Counted from the first letter of the stretch, positions 9,556 through 17,690 are shown. The stretch is DNA of 64,000 nucleotides from Bacteroidaceae bacterium (GCA_017483605.1 JAFUWG010000010.1:1-64000); one strand, 5' to 3'. A program made the numbers and translations. Notes: a model not told the origin generated them from the sequence alone.

Positions 9556-9777
9556 CTACTTGTTATAAGGCGTGCGGAAGTGGGAGCCACGCAACTCCTT
9601 CATTCGCTTCTCGCCAAACTGACCACTCTCCCATAGAGCATCCATCTCGTCATCCACCTGCTTGGCGTAGAATGCGGCCAATTGCTCACGTAGATGCTCC
9701 AGTCCGACAGCCGTCTTGATGTGCGACACAAGATTGAACACATGTACTTGTGCAGGACTAAAGGTAATTGCTTCCAT
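9556..9777 (-). CDS. Orphan antitoxin-like small protein
   Basis: A 73-aa soluble, helical protein beginning MEAITFSPAQVHVFNLVSHI and ending in a basic tail with RMKELR and RTPYNK. It resembles the small Bacteroidales antitoxins found before PIN-domain toxins (recognised by pattern). Its -7 element TATCTTTG lies 30 nt upstream. Only a fragment of the toxin remains downstream. Confidence 0.6.
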   Translation of the reverse strand: MEAITFSPAQVHVFNLVSHIKTAVGLEHLREQLAAFYAKQVDDEMDALWESGQFGEKRMKELRGSHFRTPYNK

Positions 9778-9807
9778 ATCTTATATGTTTTTATAAGTTT
9801 CACGCTG

Positions 9808-9815
9808 CAAAGATA
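9808..9815 (-). promoter_or_regulatory. -7 element of the antitoxin gene
   Basis: The minus strand reads TATCTTTG followed by C, a perfect TAnnTTTG match about 30 nt before the start codon at 9777. Confidence 0.55.
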
Positions 9816-9847
9816 CAACTTTTCCGCGAGAAACGTTTCTTTTGAGC

Positions 9848-9888
9848 ACGAATTATCACGAACAGCCACAAATTATCACAAATAATTC
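9848..9888. repeat. Four units at a 10-bp period
   Basis: ACGAATTATC, ACGAACAGCC, ACAAATTATC and ACAAATAATT follow one another at 9848, 9858, 9868 and 9878, an exact 10-bp period. The stretch lies between the antitoxin promoter and the end of the next minus-strand gene. The role is unknown. Confidence 0.6.
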
Positions 9889-9911
9889 AAGAGATATTGG
9901 CTACGTCCGTA

Positions 9912-10505
9912 CTACCAGAACTTCAACTCTGGATGTTCTTTCACAATCTCCAGAATTTCCTCTTTGGTGAAACCTGTTCTTTCCTCCTGAATGGAAACAG
10001 AACGCACTTCATAGCCCGTAACCTTTTGGGCATCCTCATCCACAAAACTATAAACCCATGCGGCAAAGAACCGATCTGGCATGTCAAGAAAAACAATCCG
10101 AATAAACATACCGCCACCCAAGAAAGGCTCCGTATTGCCAATCACAAACTTGCCTTTTATCTTGTCTTTGTAAGGCTCCAGATTCTCGTTTTCCACTTTC
10201 CCTGCGTTATATTGGTCAAGATAGGTACGCAATGCACGAATGTATTCATTGTCCAACCAATCCTCCGCCGTAAAATCAGAAAAACGGATGTCATTAAGGG
10301 ACCAGCCCATTTCAGACCCGTCCTCCTCATTCTCCTCCTCATTTTGAGAGTTGATAACACCTTCACTTACGGAATCATCCACGATGGCGGCATCGACCCT
10401 CAAAGAATCATCACCACTTGTATTCCCATCGTGATGCACAGTCTTGTTTTGACAAGAAACAAAAGACAAACAGGCGATAGCCAAAAACACTTTCAAATAC
10501 TTCAT
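9912..10505 (-). CDS. Hypothetical lipoprotein
   Basis: The start MKYLKVFLAIACLSFVSC at 10505 gives a lipobox with the Cys at residue 18; the longer frame to 10556 does not. An acidic, Ser/Glu-rich linker (about 40-70) precedes a domain of about 120 residues with no family I recognise. The C-terminal stretch GFTKEEILEIVKEHPELKFW suggests a helix that closes the fold. The start codon sits 2 nt before the stop of the upstream gene, so the two form an operon. The region is more AT-rich than the flanking housekeeping genes. Confidence 0.65.
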   Translation of the reverse strand: MKYLKVFLAIACLSFVSCQNKTVHHDGNTSGDDSLRVDAAIVDDSVSEGVINSQNEEENEEDGSEMGWSLNDIRFSDFTAEDWLDNEYIRALRTYLDQYNAGKVENENLEPYKDKIKGKFVIGNTEPFLGGGMFIRIVFLDMPDRFFAAWVYSFVDEDAQKVTGYEVRSVSIQEERTGFTKEEILEIVKEHPELKFW

Positions 10506-10506
10506 A

Positions 10507-10749
10507 TTATAAAAAACATTTTGTTTCATAAGTATAAGCATATCCTTGTTTTTCACGAATTTCCCTCAGTGTTAGACCAGTCATATCTCCGTTCCCCGTG
10601 ATCGCTTCATCAATTTCATGAATCAACATTCTTGCACGTGAAAGTTTTTCTTGTATCCATGCCTTGGAACTTTTATCTGAAACATTACTTAGACAAGAAA
10701 AGAGGCATACCAGAAAGAGAATGACGAATAAATATGATATGTGTTTCAT
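10507..10749 (-). CDS. Small hypothetical lipoprotein
   Basis: An 80-aa protein starting MKHISYLFVILFLVCLFSC at 10749, with a lipobox Cys at residue 19 and one predicted helical pair after it. It ends directly before the next lipoprotein gene on the same strand. No family is recognised. Confidence 0.6.
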   Translation of the reverse strand: MKHISYLFVILFLVCLFSCLSNVSDKSSKAWIQEKLSRARMLIHEIDEAITGNGDMTGLTLREIREKQGYAYTYETKCFL

Positions 10750-10913
10750 TGACATATTGAATATGTTGTGATTAAAAATATTTGCGAAATTACACATTTT
10801 TTCTCATTAAAGAAACAAAGAGAGACATTTTAACATTTGAGGTATAAATATTATGAGACATCATGTACAGTTTCGTCTTTGGACTATTCAAAAAAATCTC
10901 ACACAAAAGTATA

Positions 10914-11516
10914 TTATACTTTTAATGAAAACGAGTCCAAATCTCTTTTACAGATATCAAGAGCCTTATTATACGTTATTCTGATTTGTTCCCACAATCT
11001 TTCATTAGGGCAGGGGGTATAATGCTTCTTATAAAAATGGTACACTTCTTGTATAAGCGGAAGGAGTTTGGTGGTGGTACAAGGACCTTTTTGGTCACAA
11101 TTTTGCAACTTGTTAAATGCCATTGCGATATCTTTATCAGGAAACAGGCTAAAGAGGATTATGTTATTCATGAAATCAGCAGCAGCCTCTTTGAGAAAAC
11201 CTCGGGTATAAATTTCAGCCTTGAAAGAATGAGTTTTAGGGTCTATTCCATTTATGGTGAAATGGGGAGAATCAGGATGCATCATATTATAAATTCTATA
11301 ATGCCCCTGAATGACATAACTAAATGTCCATCCATTCAATTTGAAATCCTCTGTTATACCATTGTTAAGAAAGAATGCTTCAAATATTTCCCATTTGAAA
11401 TCTCCTATATTTTTCCGTGAAAACTTGACCTCGTATCCATCTTGGGACAAAGTGTCTGTTTCGGTTGCATAATACGAATCAATCGTCGTGTACAGCTTAT
11501 AATAGTTGCTTTCCAT
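10914..11516 (-). CDS. Hypothetical soluble protein, AT-rich
   Basis: A 200-aa protein, MESNYYKLYTTIDSYYATET at the N-terminus, without signal peptide or membrane helix. Four cysteines (in NCDQKGPC, TPCPNE and DICKRD) are in the last third. I do not recognise the family. The low GC of 9.9-11.9 kb compared with both flanks suggests an acquired cluster; small secreted proteins around a soluble one could be an effector/immunity set, but no toxin domain is visible. Confidence 0.55.
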   Translation of the reverse strand: MESNYYKLYTTIDSYYATETDTLSQDGYEVKFSRKNIGDFKWEIFEAFFLNNGITEDFKLNGWTFSYVIQGHYRIYNMMHPDSPHFTINGIDPKTHSFKAEIYTRGFLKEAAADFMNNIILFSLFPDKDIAMAFNKLQNCDQKGPCTTTKLLPLIQEVYHFYKKHYTPCPNERLWEQIRITYNKALDICKRDLDSFSLKV

Positions 11517-11567
11517 TGATAAATTGATAACGTTTTTAAAGATAAGATCTAAATATATACATTATAT

Positions 11568-11858
11568 TTATGAGCATGATTTTATGACGGAAATAAGAAC
11601 AAGTACAGATACAATTATTCCGACAAGAGAAAAGCATCCCAACTTATTCATTTCTTTGTCAGATTCTCCTTTTATTAAACACTGTAACCATGCGTACACA
11701 AATAGACCGAAGAGCAGGACCCCTACTATACACGAAAGAAAAGCCATAAAATCACTCGGACCTTCTCCTCCATCCAATCGACTGCCCATTGGATCTTTCG
11801 CATATATGGGGGAGATTAGACTCTGAAAAGACATAAATAAAAATAGATTTTTTTTCAT
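11568..11858 (-). CDS. Small membrane protein
   Basis: A 96-aa protein with a likely signal sequence (residues 1-20, ending PIYAK) and two hydrophobic segments (about 36-60 and 73-92) separated by a charged loop CLIKGESDKEMNK. It sits in the AT-rich cluster with the 10914-11516 gene. Function unknown. Confidence 0.55.
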   Translation of the reverse strand: MKKNLFLFMSFQSLISPIYAKDPMGSRLDGGEGPSDFMAFLSCIVGVLLFGLFVYAWLQCLIKGESDKEMNKLGCFSLVGIIVSVLVLISVIKSCS

Positions 11859-11925
11859 TTATCTTTGTTTTTCACTCCAACTAGTCCCCAAACATTGGCG
11901 GTTAGTAAAATACATAATAAAGGCG

Positions 11926-12085
11926 TGGGAACTCTTTGCTTATCACCTACTTTGGCTCTGGACTGCCCTGATTGAATAATAAGCAATACCCACGCCAAGC
12001 GATATAATAAGCCCCTGAGGGTCGAATATACCATTGGCGTGGGCGTTCTTGCTCATCACCTTCAATCAAGAATTGTCCAGATTCA
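11926..12085. repeat. Alternating inverted-repeat element
   Basis: Three diverged units of about 40 bp alternate in orientation. Units at about 11930 and 12033 read GGCGTGGG-TTGCTNATCACC, and the middle one is inverted. The centre folds as CCCACGCCAA (from about 11990) pairing with TTGGCGTGGG (to 12041), with further pairing inside. A minus-strand reading frame runs through it. Confidence 0.6.
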
Positions 12086-12117
12086 AGTAGAGGTAACGTG
12101 CTAAACGCCCTTGTCAT
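11947..12117 (-). CDS. Possible small ORF in a repeat element
   Basis: A 56-codon frame MTRAFSTLPLLESGQ ending SPEPK lies 30 nt downstream of a good minus-strand promoter (12150-12157). It coincides with the inverted repeat at 11926-12085, so the open frame may be a by-product of an RNA or DNA structure. No family is recognised. Confidence 0.25.
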   Translation of the reverse strand: MTRAFSTLPLLESGQFLIEGDEQERPRQWYIRPSGAYYIAWRGYCLLFNQGSPEPK

Positions 12118-12149
12118 ACACAAACTCCAAAGAGTTGCATTCGACGTTG

Positions 12150-12179
12150 CAAATATACAACAATTTTCACAGACTCCAA
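12150..12179 (-). promoter_or_regulatory. Minus-strand promoter
   Basis: The -7 element TATATTTG (12150-12157) is followed by C and preceded, 19 bp upstream, by TTG (12177-12179). This is a near-canonical Bacteroidetes promoter driving the alternating repeat element at 11926-12085 and perhaps the small membrane protein gene beyond it. Confidence 0.6.
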
Positions 12180-12301
12180 ACTTTTCGGTGGAAAATTTGT
12201 GAGGCGAGAAAAGAAAAGTAATGGAAGAGGGGTGGTTTGGAGAAGGGAATGGGTTAGAGAAAGGAAGCACGATTGCGATGAAGGGCGGTTTGGGATCGGC
12301 A

Positions 12302-12740
12302 CCGTGTACGGGGTGATGCAAGAATCACGCAGGGCTGCGTTGCGTGGTCGTGCAGAGTGTCGCATCATGATCGTGCAGGGTGGCGTATCATGATCGTGCA
12401 AGGCTACGTTGCGGAGGCTTGCAGGGTGACGCTGTGTAGAGGCGTAGGGTGACATCGGGAGGTGTTGAAGGGCGAGGCTCGGTGGACTTGCTGGGCGAGG
12501 CGATGGAGAGGCGAAGGGATACGTGGGATGGTCACGCAGGGCGAGGCGAGGATACCACACAGGGCGAGGCAAGGTGGTCAAGAAGAGTGAGGCGAGGTGG
12601 TCAAGAAGGAACACTTTGGGCAACCACGTAGGGTTTCGCAAGGCTGTCGTGCTGGATGGCGTTGGGTTGCCACGTAGGGTGACAGGATAGAGGGTGTGCA
12701 GGGTTGCGTGTAGTGGAGGTGAAGGGCTATGCATCGTTGG
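12302..12740. repeat. 23-bp-period degenerate tandem array, G-rich arm
   Basis: About 19 units repeat with an exact 23-bp period; unit starts run 12325, 12348, 12371, 12394, 12417 and so on to 12670, with one base of slippage after that. The core is (C/T)ACGCAGGGTGACG-like, with AGGG at offset +6 in most units. Units differ at many positions, so this is old or selected for phase rather than a fresh duplication. Frames stay open here in several directions but none looks coding. No gene is present. Confidence 0.88.
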
Positions 12741-12800
12741 TGGGGGTGAAAAAAATTGTGCTGTTTTTCATGATGCCCCTCAATGTTCACTCAACTCTCT

Positions 12801-13022
12801 CACCCGTCTCTTGCGGAAACGGTTGCCAATGTCTTCCTCGTCCTCATGCCCGTCATCTCAAACGACTGTGTTCCGTGTCTTCCGAGTTCTCATGCCCGTA
12901 TCTTGCTCCGCCTCTTGCCCGTGTCTTCCTTTGCCTCTTGCTCGTTATCACTTTGTTCTGAGGCTCGTCATCACCTTTTCCTCACGCTCGTCATCACTCT
13001 GCTCTCTGGCTCGTGTCTTCTG
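12801..13022. repeat. 23-bp-period array, C/T-rich arm
   Basis: About ten units with core GCYCGTCATC or GCCCGTGTCTTC keep an exact 23-bp period, the CG of the core falling at 12805, 12851, 12897, 12920, 12943, 12966, 12989 and 12012+1000. Its reverse complement (for example AGGCAAAGGAAGACACGGG) resembles units of the G-rich arm such as AGGCGAAGGGATACGTGGG, so the two arms may form one large inverted array around 12741-12800. No gene is seen. Confidence 0.82.
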
Positions 13023-13076
13023 TAGAGGTGTTTTCAGAGGGAAAAGTCAAGAGACTTCAGAGAACTTTTTGAAGAC

Positions 13077-13145
13077 ATTTCAGGGTGTGAGACGAAAATA
13101 CCTCGACACGAGTTAATTCGTGTCGAGGTATTGTATTGATTTGTT
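13077..13145. repeat. 69-bp direct repeat, left copy
   Basis: This 69-bp sequence is repeated at 13849-13917 with one mismatch (A/G). Its centre is an inverted repeat, TACCTCGACACGA pairing with TCGTGTCGAGGTA around a short AT spacer. The two copies bracket the protease cassette. Confidence 0.92.
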
Positions 13146-13180
13146 CGGTTCAAGAGTCCTGTTGTCTCTGTCAGCAGTTT

Positions 13181-13612
13181 CTATCCTACCCAGAATGTCA
13201 ACGTCCCTTCGATGCTGTCTTCCGTACTTTCAATGTGAAGTGCTCCCATACTTATCACATCCATTCCAATTATAAGCACTTCTTGGGTTGCTTGTGTCTC
13301 AACAGGCAATCCATAGACCTCCAACGGCAGATTATAGCCCAAGGAGATGGTCATTTCAATCTCATATACAGGAAGTTCGCTGACATATCCATCAGCCATG
13401 CTAACCAGTTCGGAGCGTATGGGACTTAAATGAAGAAGTTCGGCAATCTCTTGGCTGATGCAAGTGTGAGTTGCCCCTGTATCAATAAGAGCATTTTCAA
13501 CACGGCAACTATGATTCTGTGCCATGTCTTGCAAGTTTACGCTACAAATGACCTTAAAGGAGTTCTCTGTGGGAAACGCCCTTAAAGTTATGCTTACGAA
13601 TTCGCTTTCCAT
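13181..13612 (-). CDS. Retropepsin-like aspartic protease
   Basis: A small single-domain aspartic protease, expected to act as a dimer like retroviral proteases. The catalytic motif is ALIDTGATHTCIS (about residues 43-55) and the second signature is LIIGMDVISMG near residue 120. No signal peptide or membrane helix is seen, so it should be cytoplasmic. The start MESEFVSITL at 13612 overlaps the preceding small gene by 59 nt, which indicates coupling. No retroelement reverse transcriptase is nearby. The substrate is unknown. Confidence 0.75.
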   Translation of the reverse strand: MESEFVSITLRAFPTENSFKVICSVNLQDMAQNHSCRVENALIDTGATHTCISQEIAELLHLSPIRSELVSMADGYVSELPVYEIEMTISLGYNLPLEVYGLPVETQATQEVLIIGMDVISMGALHIESTEDSIEGTLTFWVG

Positions 13613-13736
13613 TTCGTGCAATTTCTAAAGCCTTTCGTTCTTCTTCTTTCGTCATTGGAACAATCCTTGAGCGTGTGCTTTGGTATGCAGCAGGATAGAG
13701 AACCCCAACGCGACCTTTTATTTCTTTCTGTTCCAT
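13554..13736 (-). CDS. Small protein coupled to the protease
   Basis: A 60-aa basic protein starting MEQKEIKGRVGVLYP at 13736, 13-18 nt downstream of the -7 element. A charged helix MTKEEERKALEIARNGKRIR precedes the C-terminus. The reading frame overlaps the protease start by 59 nt. It could be the protease's substrate, inhibitor or DNA-binding partner; nothing in the sequence decides. Confidence 0.55.
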   Translation of the reverse strand: MEQKEIKGRVGVLYPAAYQSTRSRIVPMTKEEERKALEIARNGKRIRKHNFKGVSHRELL

Positions 13737-13753
13737 AGTCTCTGATTTTGCTG

Positions 13754-13761
13754 CAAATATA
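13754..13761 (-). promoter_or_regulatory. -7 element of the protease cassette
   Basis: The minus strand reads TATATTTG followed by C, 17 nt before the start at 13736. Its position excludes the longer upstream frame that would begin at 13847. Confidence 0.55.
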
Positions 13762-13848
13762 CAACTTATTTTTTTACTTCCAAACGCTTTAGGGAGAAAA
13801 AGTGTGGAACGAAGAAAGATGGTTGGGTGATTTGGTGTCGTTTTCATG

Positions 13849-13950
13849 ATTTCAGGGTGTGAGACGAAGATACCTCGACACGAGTTAATTCGTGTCGAGG
13901 TATTGTATTGATTTGTTACCCGTGCATAAATTGATACGTATCGAGGTAAC
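13849..13950. repeat. 69-bp direct repeat, right copy, with a decayed extension
   Basis: Positions 13849-13917 repeat 13077-13145. The inverted pair at 13871-13885 and 13888-13902 recurs in decayed form at 13917-13931 and 13934-13948, exactly 46 bp (2 x 23) further on. This places the element in the same 23-bp-phase class as the other arrays. Confidence 0.85.
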
Positions 13951-13959
13951 GACGTAGGG

Positions 13960-14004
13960 TTGGATTCACTTCGCCGAACGAAAGGGTTGACGAAGTGAAG
14001 CCAA
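13960..14004. terminator. Hairpin after pnp
   Basis: TTCACTTCG (13965-13973) pairs with CGAAGTGAA (13991-13999), with further TTGG/CCAA pairing outside. It begins a few bases after the pnp stop codon. There is no strong T-run, so termination efficiency is uncertain. Confidence 0.45.
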
Positions 14005-14007
14005 AGG

Positions 14008-16323
14008 TTACTTCAAGAGGTCGTCGAGTGCTGACTTGAAGTCGCTGCCTGCGTCTGGTGCATCGTTGCGTGGCTGACGTGGCTGGCGGTCGTTGCGCTC
14101 TGGGCGTGGACGACGTTCGCCGCGTTCGGGACGCTCACCTCGCTCGGGACGTGGACGGCGTTCACGCTGCTGGCGTGGCTCCACGTAGTCGGCGGGTTTC
14201 TCGATGAGGGCACGACGGGAGAGTTTGAACTTGCCGGTCTTCTGGTCGATGTCGATGAGTTTCACGTCGATTTCGTCATCTTCCTTGATGCCAGCCTCCT
14301 CGACGGTGTCGAGACGCTTCCAGTCAATCTCGCTGATGTGGAGCAGACCGTCCTTGCCGGGCAGGAACTCAACGAAGCAGCCGTATGGCATGACAGAGCG
14401 AACGGTGCCGTGATATACTTCGCCCACTTCGGGGATGGCAACGATTGCCTTGATTTTGGCAATGGCTGCCTCGATGGCTTCGCGGTCGGGAGCAGAAATC
14501 TGCACCTTGCCCACGCCGTCTTCTTCGTCGATGGTGATGACAGTCTTGGTGTCTTCCTGCATCTGCTGGATGACCTTGCCGCCAGGGCCAATGACTGCAC
14601 CGATGAACTCTTTCGGAATGATGATTTGCTCGATGCGTGGTACGTGTGGCTTGAGTTCTGGACGTGGTTCGGAGATGGTCTTCATCATCTCGCCCATGAT
14701 GTGCTCACGTCCTGCCTTTGCCTGCATGAGTGCCTTCTCGAGAATCTCGTATGAGAGACCGTCGCACTTGATATCCATCTGAGTGGCAGTCAGACCGTTC
14801 TTGGTACCTGTGGTCTTGAAGTCCATGTCGCCGAGGTGGTCTTCGTCGCCGAGGATGTCGGAGAGGATGGCATACTTCTCTTCGCCCGGGTTCTTGATGA
14901 GACCCATTGCGATACCAGCCACAGGGTTCTTGATTGGCACACCTGCGTCCATCAGGGCGAGGGTACCGGCACAAGTGGTTGCCATAGACGAGGAGCCGTT
15001 AGACTCGAGCACGTCGCTGACCACGCGGATGGTGTAAGGATAATCTTCTGGAATCTGTCCCTTGATACCACGCCATGCGAGGTGTCCGTGACCAATCTCA
15101 CGACGGCCTACGCCACGCTGTGCCTTGGCTTCGCCGGTAGAGAATGGAGGGAAGTTGTAGTGAAGCAGGAACTTCATGTAGTAACGCTCCAAGGCTCCAT
15201 CCACCAGTTTCTCGTCGAGTTTTGTGCCGAGGGTGGCAGTAGCGAGTGCCTGTGTCTCGCCACGAGTGAAGATGGCACTTCCGTGAGGACCTGGCAGGGG
15301 TTCTACCTCGCACCAGATAGGACGGATGTCGGTGGTCTTACGGCCATCAAGACGGATGCCTTCGTCGAGGATGCAGCGGCGCATGGCGTCACGCTCCACG
15401 TCGTGATAGTAACGGTCAATGAGTGCATACTTCTCCTCCAGTTCCTCTTCGCTCAACTCGGTGTGAGCAGCAGCGTATGCCTCCTTGTAGTCTTCACGAA
15501 TCTTCTCGAATGCCTCTGCACGTGCGTGCTTCTCAAGTGCCTGCTTAGTCACGTCGTAAGCGGGTTGATAGAGTTTAGCATTCACATCTGCCTTCAACTC
15601 GTCGTCATTCACCTCATGGCAGTACTCACGCTTCACGTCCTTGCCCAGTTCCTTCATCAGTTCCTTCTGCAAGCGGCACTGTGGCTTGATGGCCTCGTGT
15701 GCTGCCTTGAGTGCTTCGAGCAAGTCCTTCTCCTGCACTTCCTTCATCTCGCCTTCCACCATCATGATGTTCTCTTCGGTGGCACCGACCATGAGGTCCA
15801 TGTCAGCCTCTTTCAACTGCTCGAAAGTGGGGTTGATGACAAACTCGCCATTGATGCGTGCGACACGCACCTCAGAGATAGGACCCTCGAAGGGGATGTC
15901 TGACACGGCAAGGGCTGACGATGCAGCGAAACCTGCCAGTGCGTCAGGCATATCTACGCCATCGGCTGAGAAGACGATGACATTCACATAAACCTCTGCG
16001 TGATAATTGGATGGGAACAGAGGACGGAGTGCACGGTCAACAAGACGGCAGGTGAGGATTTCCTCGTCACTTGCCTTGCCTTCGCGCTTGGTGAAACCTC
16101 CAGGGAAACGGCCGTTAGCCGCATACTTCTCACGATACTCTACCTGGAGTGGCATAAAATCTGTTCCCGGTACTGCATCTTTCGCTGCACAAACAGTGGC
16201 GAGGAGCATGGTGTTGCCCATTCGGAGCATCACCGAACCATCCGCTTGCTTGGCAAGTTTTCCTGTCTCGATGCTGATTTCTCTTCCATCAGGCAGCGAG
16301 ACCTTCTTTGTAATTACGTTCAT
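14008..16323 (-). CDS. pnp: Polyribonucleotide nucleotidyltransferase
   Basis: Phosphorolytic 3'-to-5' exoribonuclease of RNA turnover. Two RNase PH domains (about 1-220 and 310-540), a KH domain with [11 protein letters not shown] and an S1 domain with [12 protein letters not shown] are in the normal order. After S1, a basic Arg/Pro/Glu-rich tail ([12 protein letters not shown] type repeats) of about 60 residues may bind RNA or a partner. The start [10 protein letters not shown] at 16323 is chosen over a frame to 16365 because it begins the conserved domain and lies 60 nt after the -7 element. Monocistronic. Confidence 0.96.
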   Translation of the reverse strand: MNVITKKVSLPDGREISIETGKLAKQADGSVMLRMGNTMLLATVCAAKDAVPGTDFMPLQVEYREKYAANGRFPGGFTKREGKASDEEILTCRLVDRALRPLFPSNYHAEVYVNVIVFSADGVDMPDALAGFAASSALAVSDIPFEGPISEVRVARINGEFVINPTFEQLKEADMDLMVGATEENIMMVEGEMKEVQEKDLLEALKAAHEAIKPQCRLQKELMKELGKDVKREYCHEVNDDELKADVNAKLYQPAYDVTKQALEKHARAEAFEKIREDYKEAYAAAHTELSEEELEEKYALIDRYYHDVERDAMRRCILDEGIRLDGRKTTDIRPIWCEVEPLPGPHGSAIFTRGETQALATATLGTKLDEKLVDGALERYYMKFLLHYNFPPFSTGEAKAQRGVGRREIGHGHLAWRGIKGQIPEDYPYTIRVVSDVLESNGSSSMATTCAGTLALMDAGVPIKNPVAGIAMGLIKNPGEEKYAILSDILGDEDHLGDMDFKTTGTKNGLTATQMDIKCDGLSYEILEKALMQAKAGREHIMGEMMKTISEPRPELKPHVPRIEQIIIPKEFIGAVIGPGGKVIQQMQEDTKTVITIDEEDGVGKVQISAPDREAIEAAIAKIKAIVAIPEVGEVYHGTVRSVMPYGCFVEFLPGKDGLLHISEIDWKRLDTVEEAGIKEDDEIDVKLIDIDQKTGKFKLSRRALIEKPADYVEPRQQRERRPRPERGERPERGERRPRPERNDRQPRQPRNDAPDAGSDFKSALDDLLK

Positions 16324-16383
16324 TTGAAAAAAATAATATTGAATAAAAACATCTGTGTCGTACATCCTTTATGCACGAAAAAT

Positions 16384-16430
16384 CGGGCAAAGATAGCCAT
16401 TTCTTTCCATATAGCGACTATCTTTGCCCG
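16384..16430. promoter_or_regulatory. pnp promoter inside a 13-bp inverted repeat
   Basis: CGGGCAAAGATAG (16384-16396) pairs perfectly with CTATCTTTGCCCG (16418-16430). The left arm read on the minus strand is the pnp -7 element TATCTTTGCC. The right arm holds an identical element on the plus strand, facing no gene. The hairpin may also end the transcript from the gene upstream at 17642. Confidence 0.65.
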
Positions 16431-16487
16431 AAAATCTTACTTTATCGGGTGTTTTTTAGGCATTTAGCCCTGCTTTTGATTCGGCGG

Positions 16488-17642
16488 TCAGAGTAATTTC
16501 TGAATGTTTTCTTCGAGGCTTCCCTTCATGAAGTCGCTCCTCAGCACGATTTCGTTCTGCCGATTGACGAGGAAGAATGTGGGGAGGTTGGCAACGCCAT
16601 AGATGCGTGTGGTGGTGCCATCCGTCTCGTGTACACACACCCACGGCAGGTTCTCGCACGAGAACTTCCAGAAGTGTACGTCGTCATCCAACGAAATCTG
16701 GTAAATCTCGAAGCCTTGCGCGTGATACTTCTCATAGAGTGTACGCATGAGGCGTGTACGTTCGGCTGACTCCTGGGCGGCATAAACGGTGAAGTCGATG
16801 AGCACCACCTTGCCCTTGAGGTCGAGCACGCTGTGGAGGTTGCTGTTGATGTCGGGCAGGTTGATGTCGATGATGCCCGTCTCCTGCACCTTGTCTTCAT
16901 CCACTTCGACTACTTTCTGCTGTGGGGCGGCCGTGTTGTCCATGCCCTTAATTGCCATGTTGCAGAGTTGCTGGGTGCGAGGGGCTTCGGGATAGATGCC
17001 ATCCCATGCGGTGGCGACGGTGGCATAGCACTTCACGTCGCTACGGTCGGAGAGCGGATTGAAGAGCATGAAGGTGCCCCGAAGGTCGGTGAGGCTCTGG
17101 CAGACTGCATAGTAGGCAGAGGCGGAACGAGGTTCGGTGAAGATGTAGTCGTGCTTGATGCGTTCCTTGTACTGCTCGATGATGCTCTCGATGCTGTCCA
17201 CCTTATCACCCGGGTACATATCGTCATTCTGCTCGACCGCCACCAACTGTGCCTGCACTTGCTGCTGCATGAGGCTGATTTCGCGGATTTTCTCGCTGCT
17301 CTCGTTACCCTTGACGGTGTAACTGCTCTCCATCGTGGGGAGTTTTGCCTGGAAGGTCAACGTTTCGGTGCTGTCCACCGAGAAGTGGATGACGTGCCGC
17401 CCCACTCGGAGCAAGTAGAAATCAGGACAGCCGACAGGTGCTGCCGCCTTGAAAGAGAAGGAGCCGTCTTTGCCCAACTTGACGGAATCGAGGTTCTTCA
17501 CACCATCCAAAGTGCTCTGTGCGAAATAGAGCATGGAGTCGGCAGCCTCTTCTATCGTTCCCTCCACACGAAACTGAGGTGCGTGGTCGCAAGCACCCCA
17601 AAGAAGTGCTCCAGCCACGACAAAAGGAAGTATTTTCTTCAT
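16488..17642 (-). CDS. Thioredoxin-fold lipoprotein lacking the CxxC site
   Basis: Periplasmic lipoprotein (MKKILPFVVAGALLWGAC, lipid Cys18) with an N-terminal DUF4369-like beta domain (about 22-110), a helical middle and a C-terminal TlpA-type thioredoxin fold (about 255-384). Where relatives have W-x-x-W-C-G-P-C this protein reads TVYAAQES (285-292), so neither active-site Cys is present, although the cis-Pro region ANLPTFFLV is kept. Redox activity is therefore unlikely. The start at 17642 fits the promoter at 17661-17668. Function unknown. Confidence 0.82.
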   Translation of the reverse strand: MKKILPFVVAGALLWGACDHAPQFRVEGTIEEAADSMLYFAQSTLDGVKNLDSVKLGKDGSFSFKAAAPVGCPDFYLLRVGRHVIHFSVDSTETLTFQAKLPTMESSYTVKGNESSEKIREISLMQQQVQAQLVAVEQNDDMYPGDKVDSIESIIEQYKERIKHDYIFTEPRSASAYYAVCQSLTDLRGTFMLFNPLSDRSDVKCYATVATAWDGIYPEAPRTQQLCNMAIKGMDNTAAPQQKVVEVDEDKVQETGIIDINLPDINSNLHSVLDLKGKVVLIDFTVYAAQESAERTRLMRTLYEKYHAQGFEIYQISLDDDVHFWKFSCENLPWVCVHETDGTTTRIYGVANLPTFFLVNRQNEIVLRSDFMKGSLEENIQKLL

Positions 17643-17660
17643 ATTTCTGCAAATTTTCGG

Positions 17661-17668
17661 CAAAGGTA
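17661..17668 (-). promoter_or_regulatory. -7 element, minus strand
   Basis: TACCTTTG followed by C on the minus strand, about 18 nt before the start at 17642. It excludes the longer frame beginning at 17663. Confidence 0.55.
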
Positions 17669-17690
17669 GTGATTTTTGATGAAAAAGAGT

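Noticed and set aside
12114-12734. Open minus-strand frame of about 200 codons rich in Pro, Arg, Leu and His
   Set aside because: It lies across the 23-bp array, where the repeated units simply lack stops; other frames are open too, and the product is low-complexity with no start context.
12302-13022. CRISPR array
   Set aside because: Repeat and spacer are not separable: the whole 23-bp unit is degenerate, there are no 30-bp spacers, and no cas genes are near.
13181-13736. Retroelement, because of the retropepsin-like protease
   Set aside because: No reverse transcriptase, integrase or structured RNA is nearby; bacterial clan AA proteases occur without retroelements.
13077-13917. Insertion sequence flanked by 69-bp repeats
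   Set aside because: No transposase or recombinase is encoded between the repeats; only the protease and a small protein are present.
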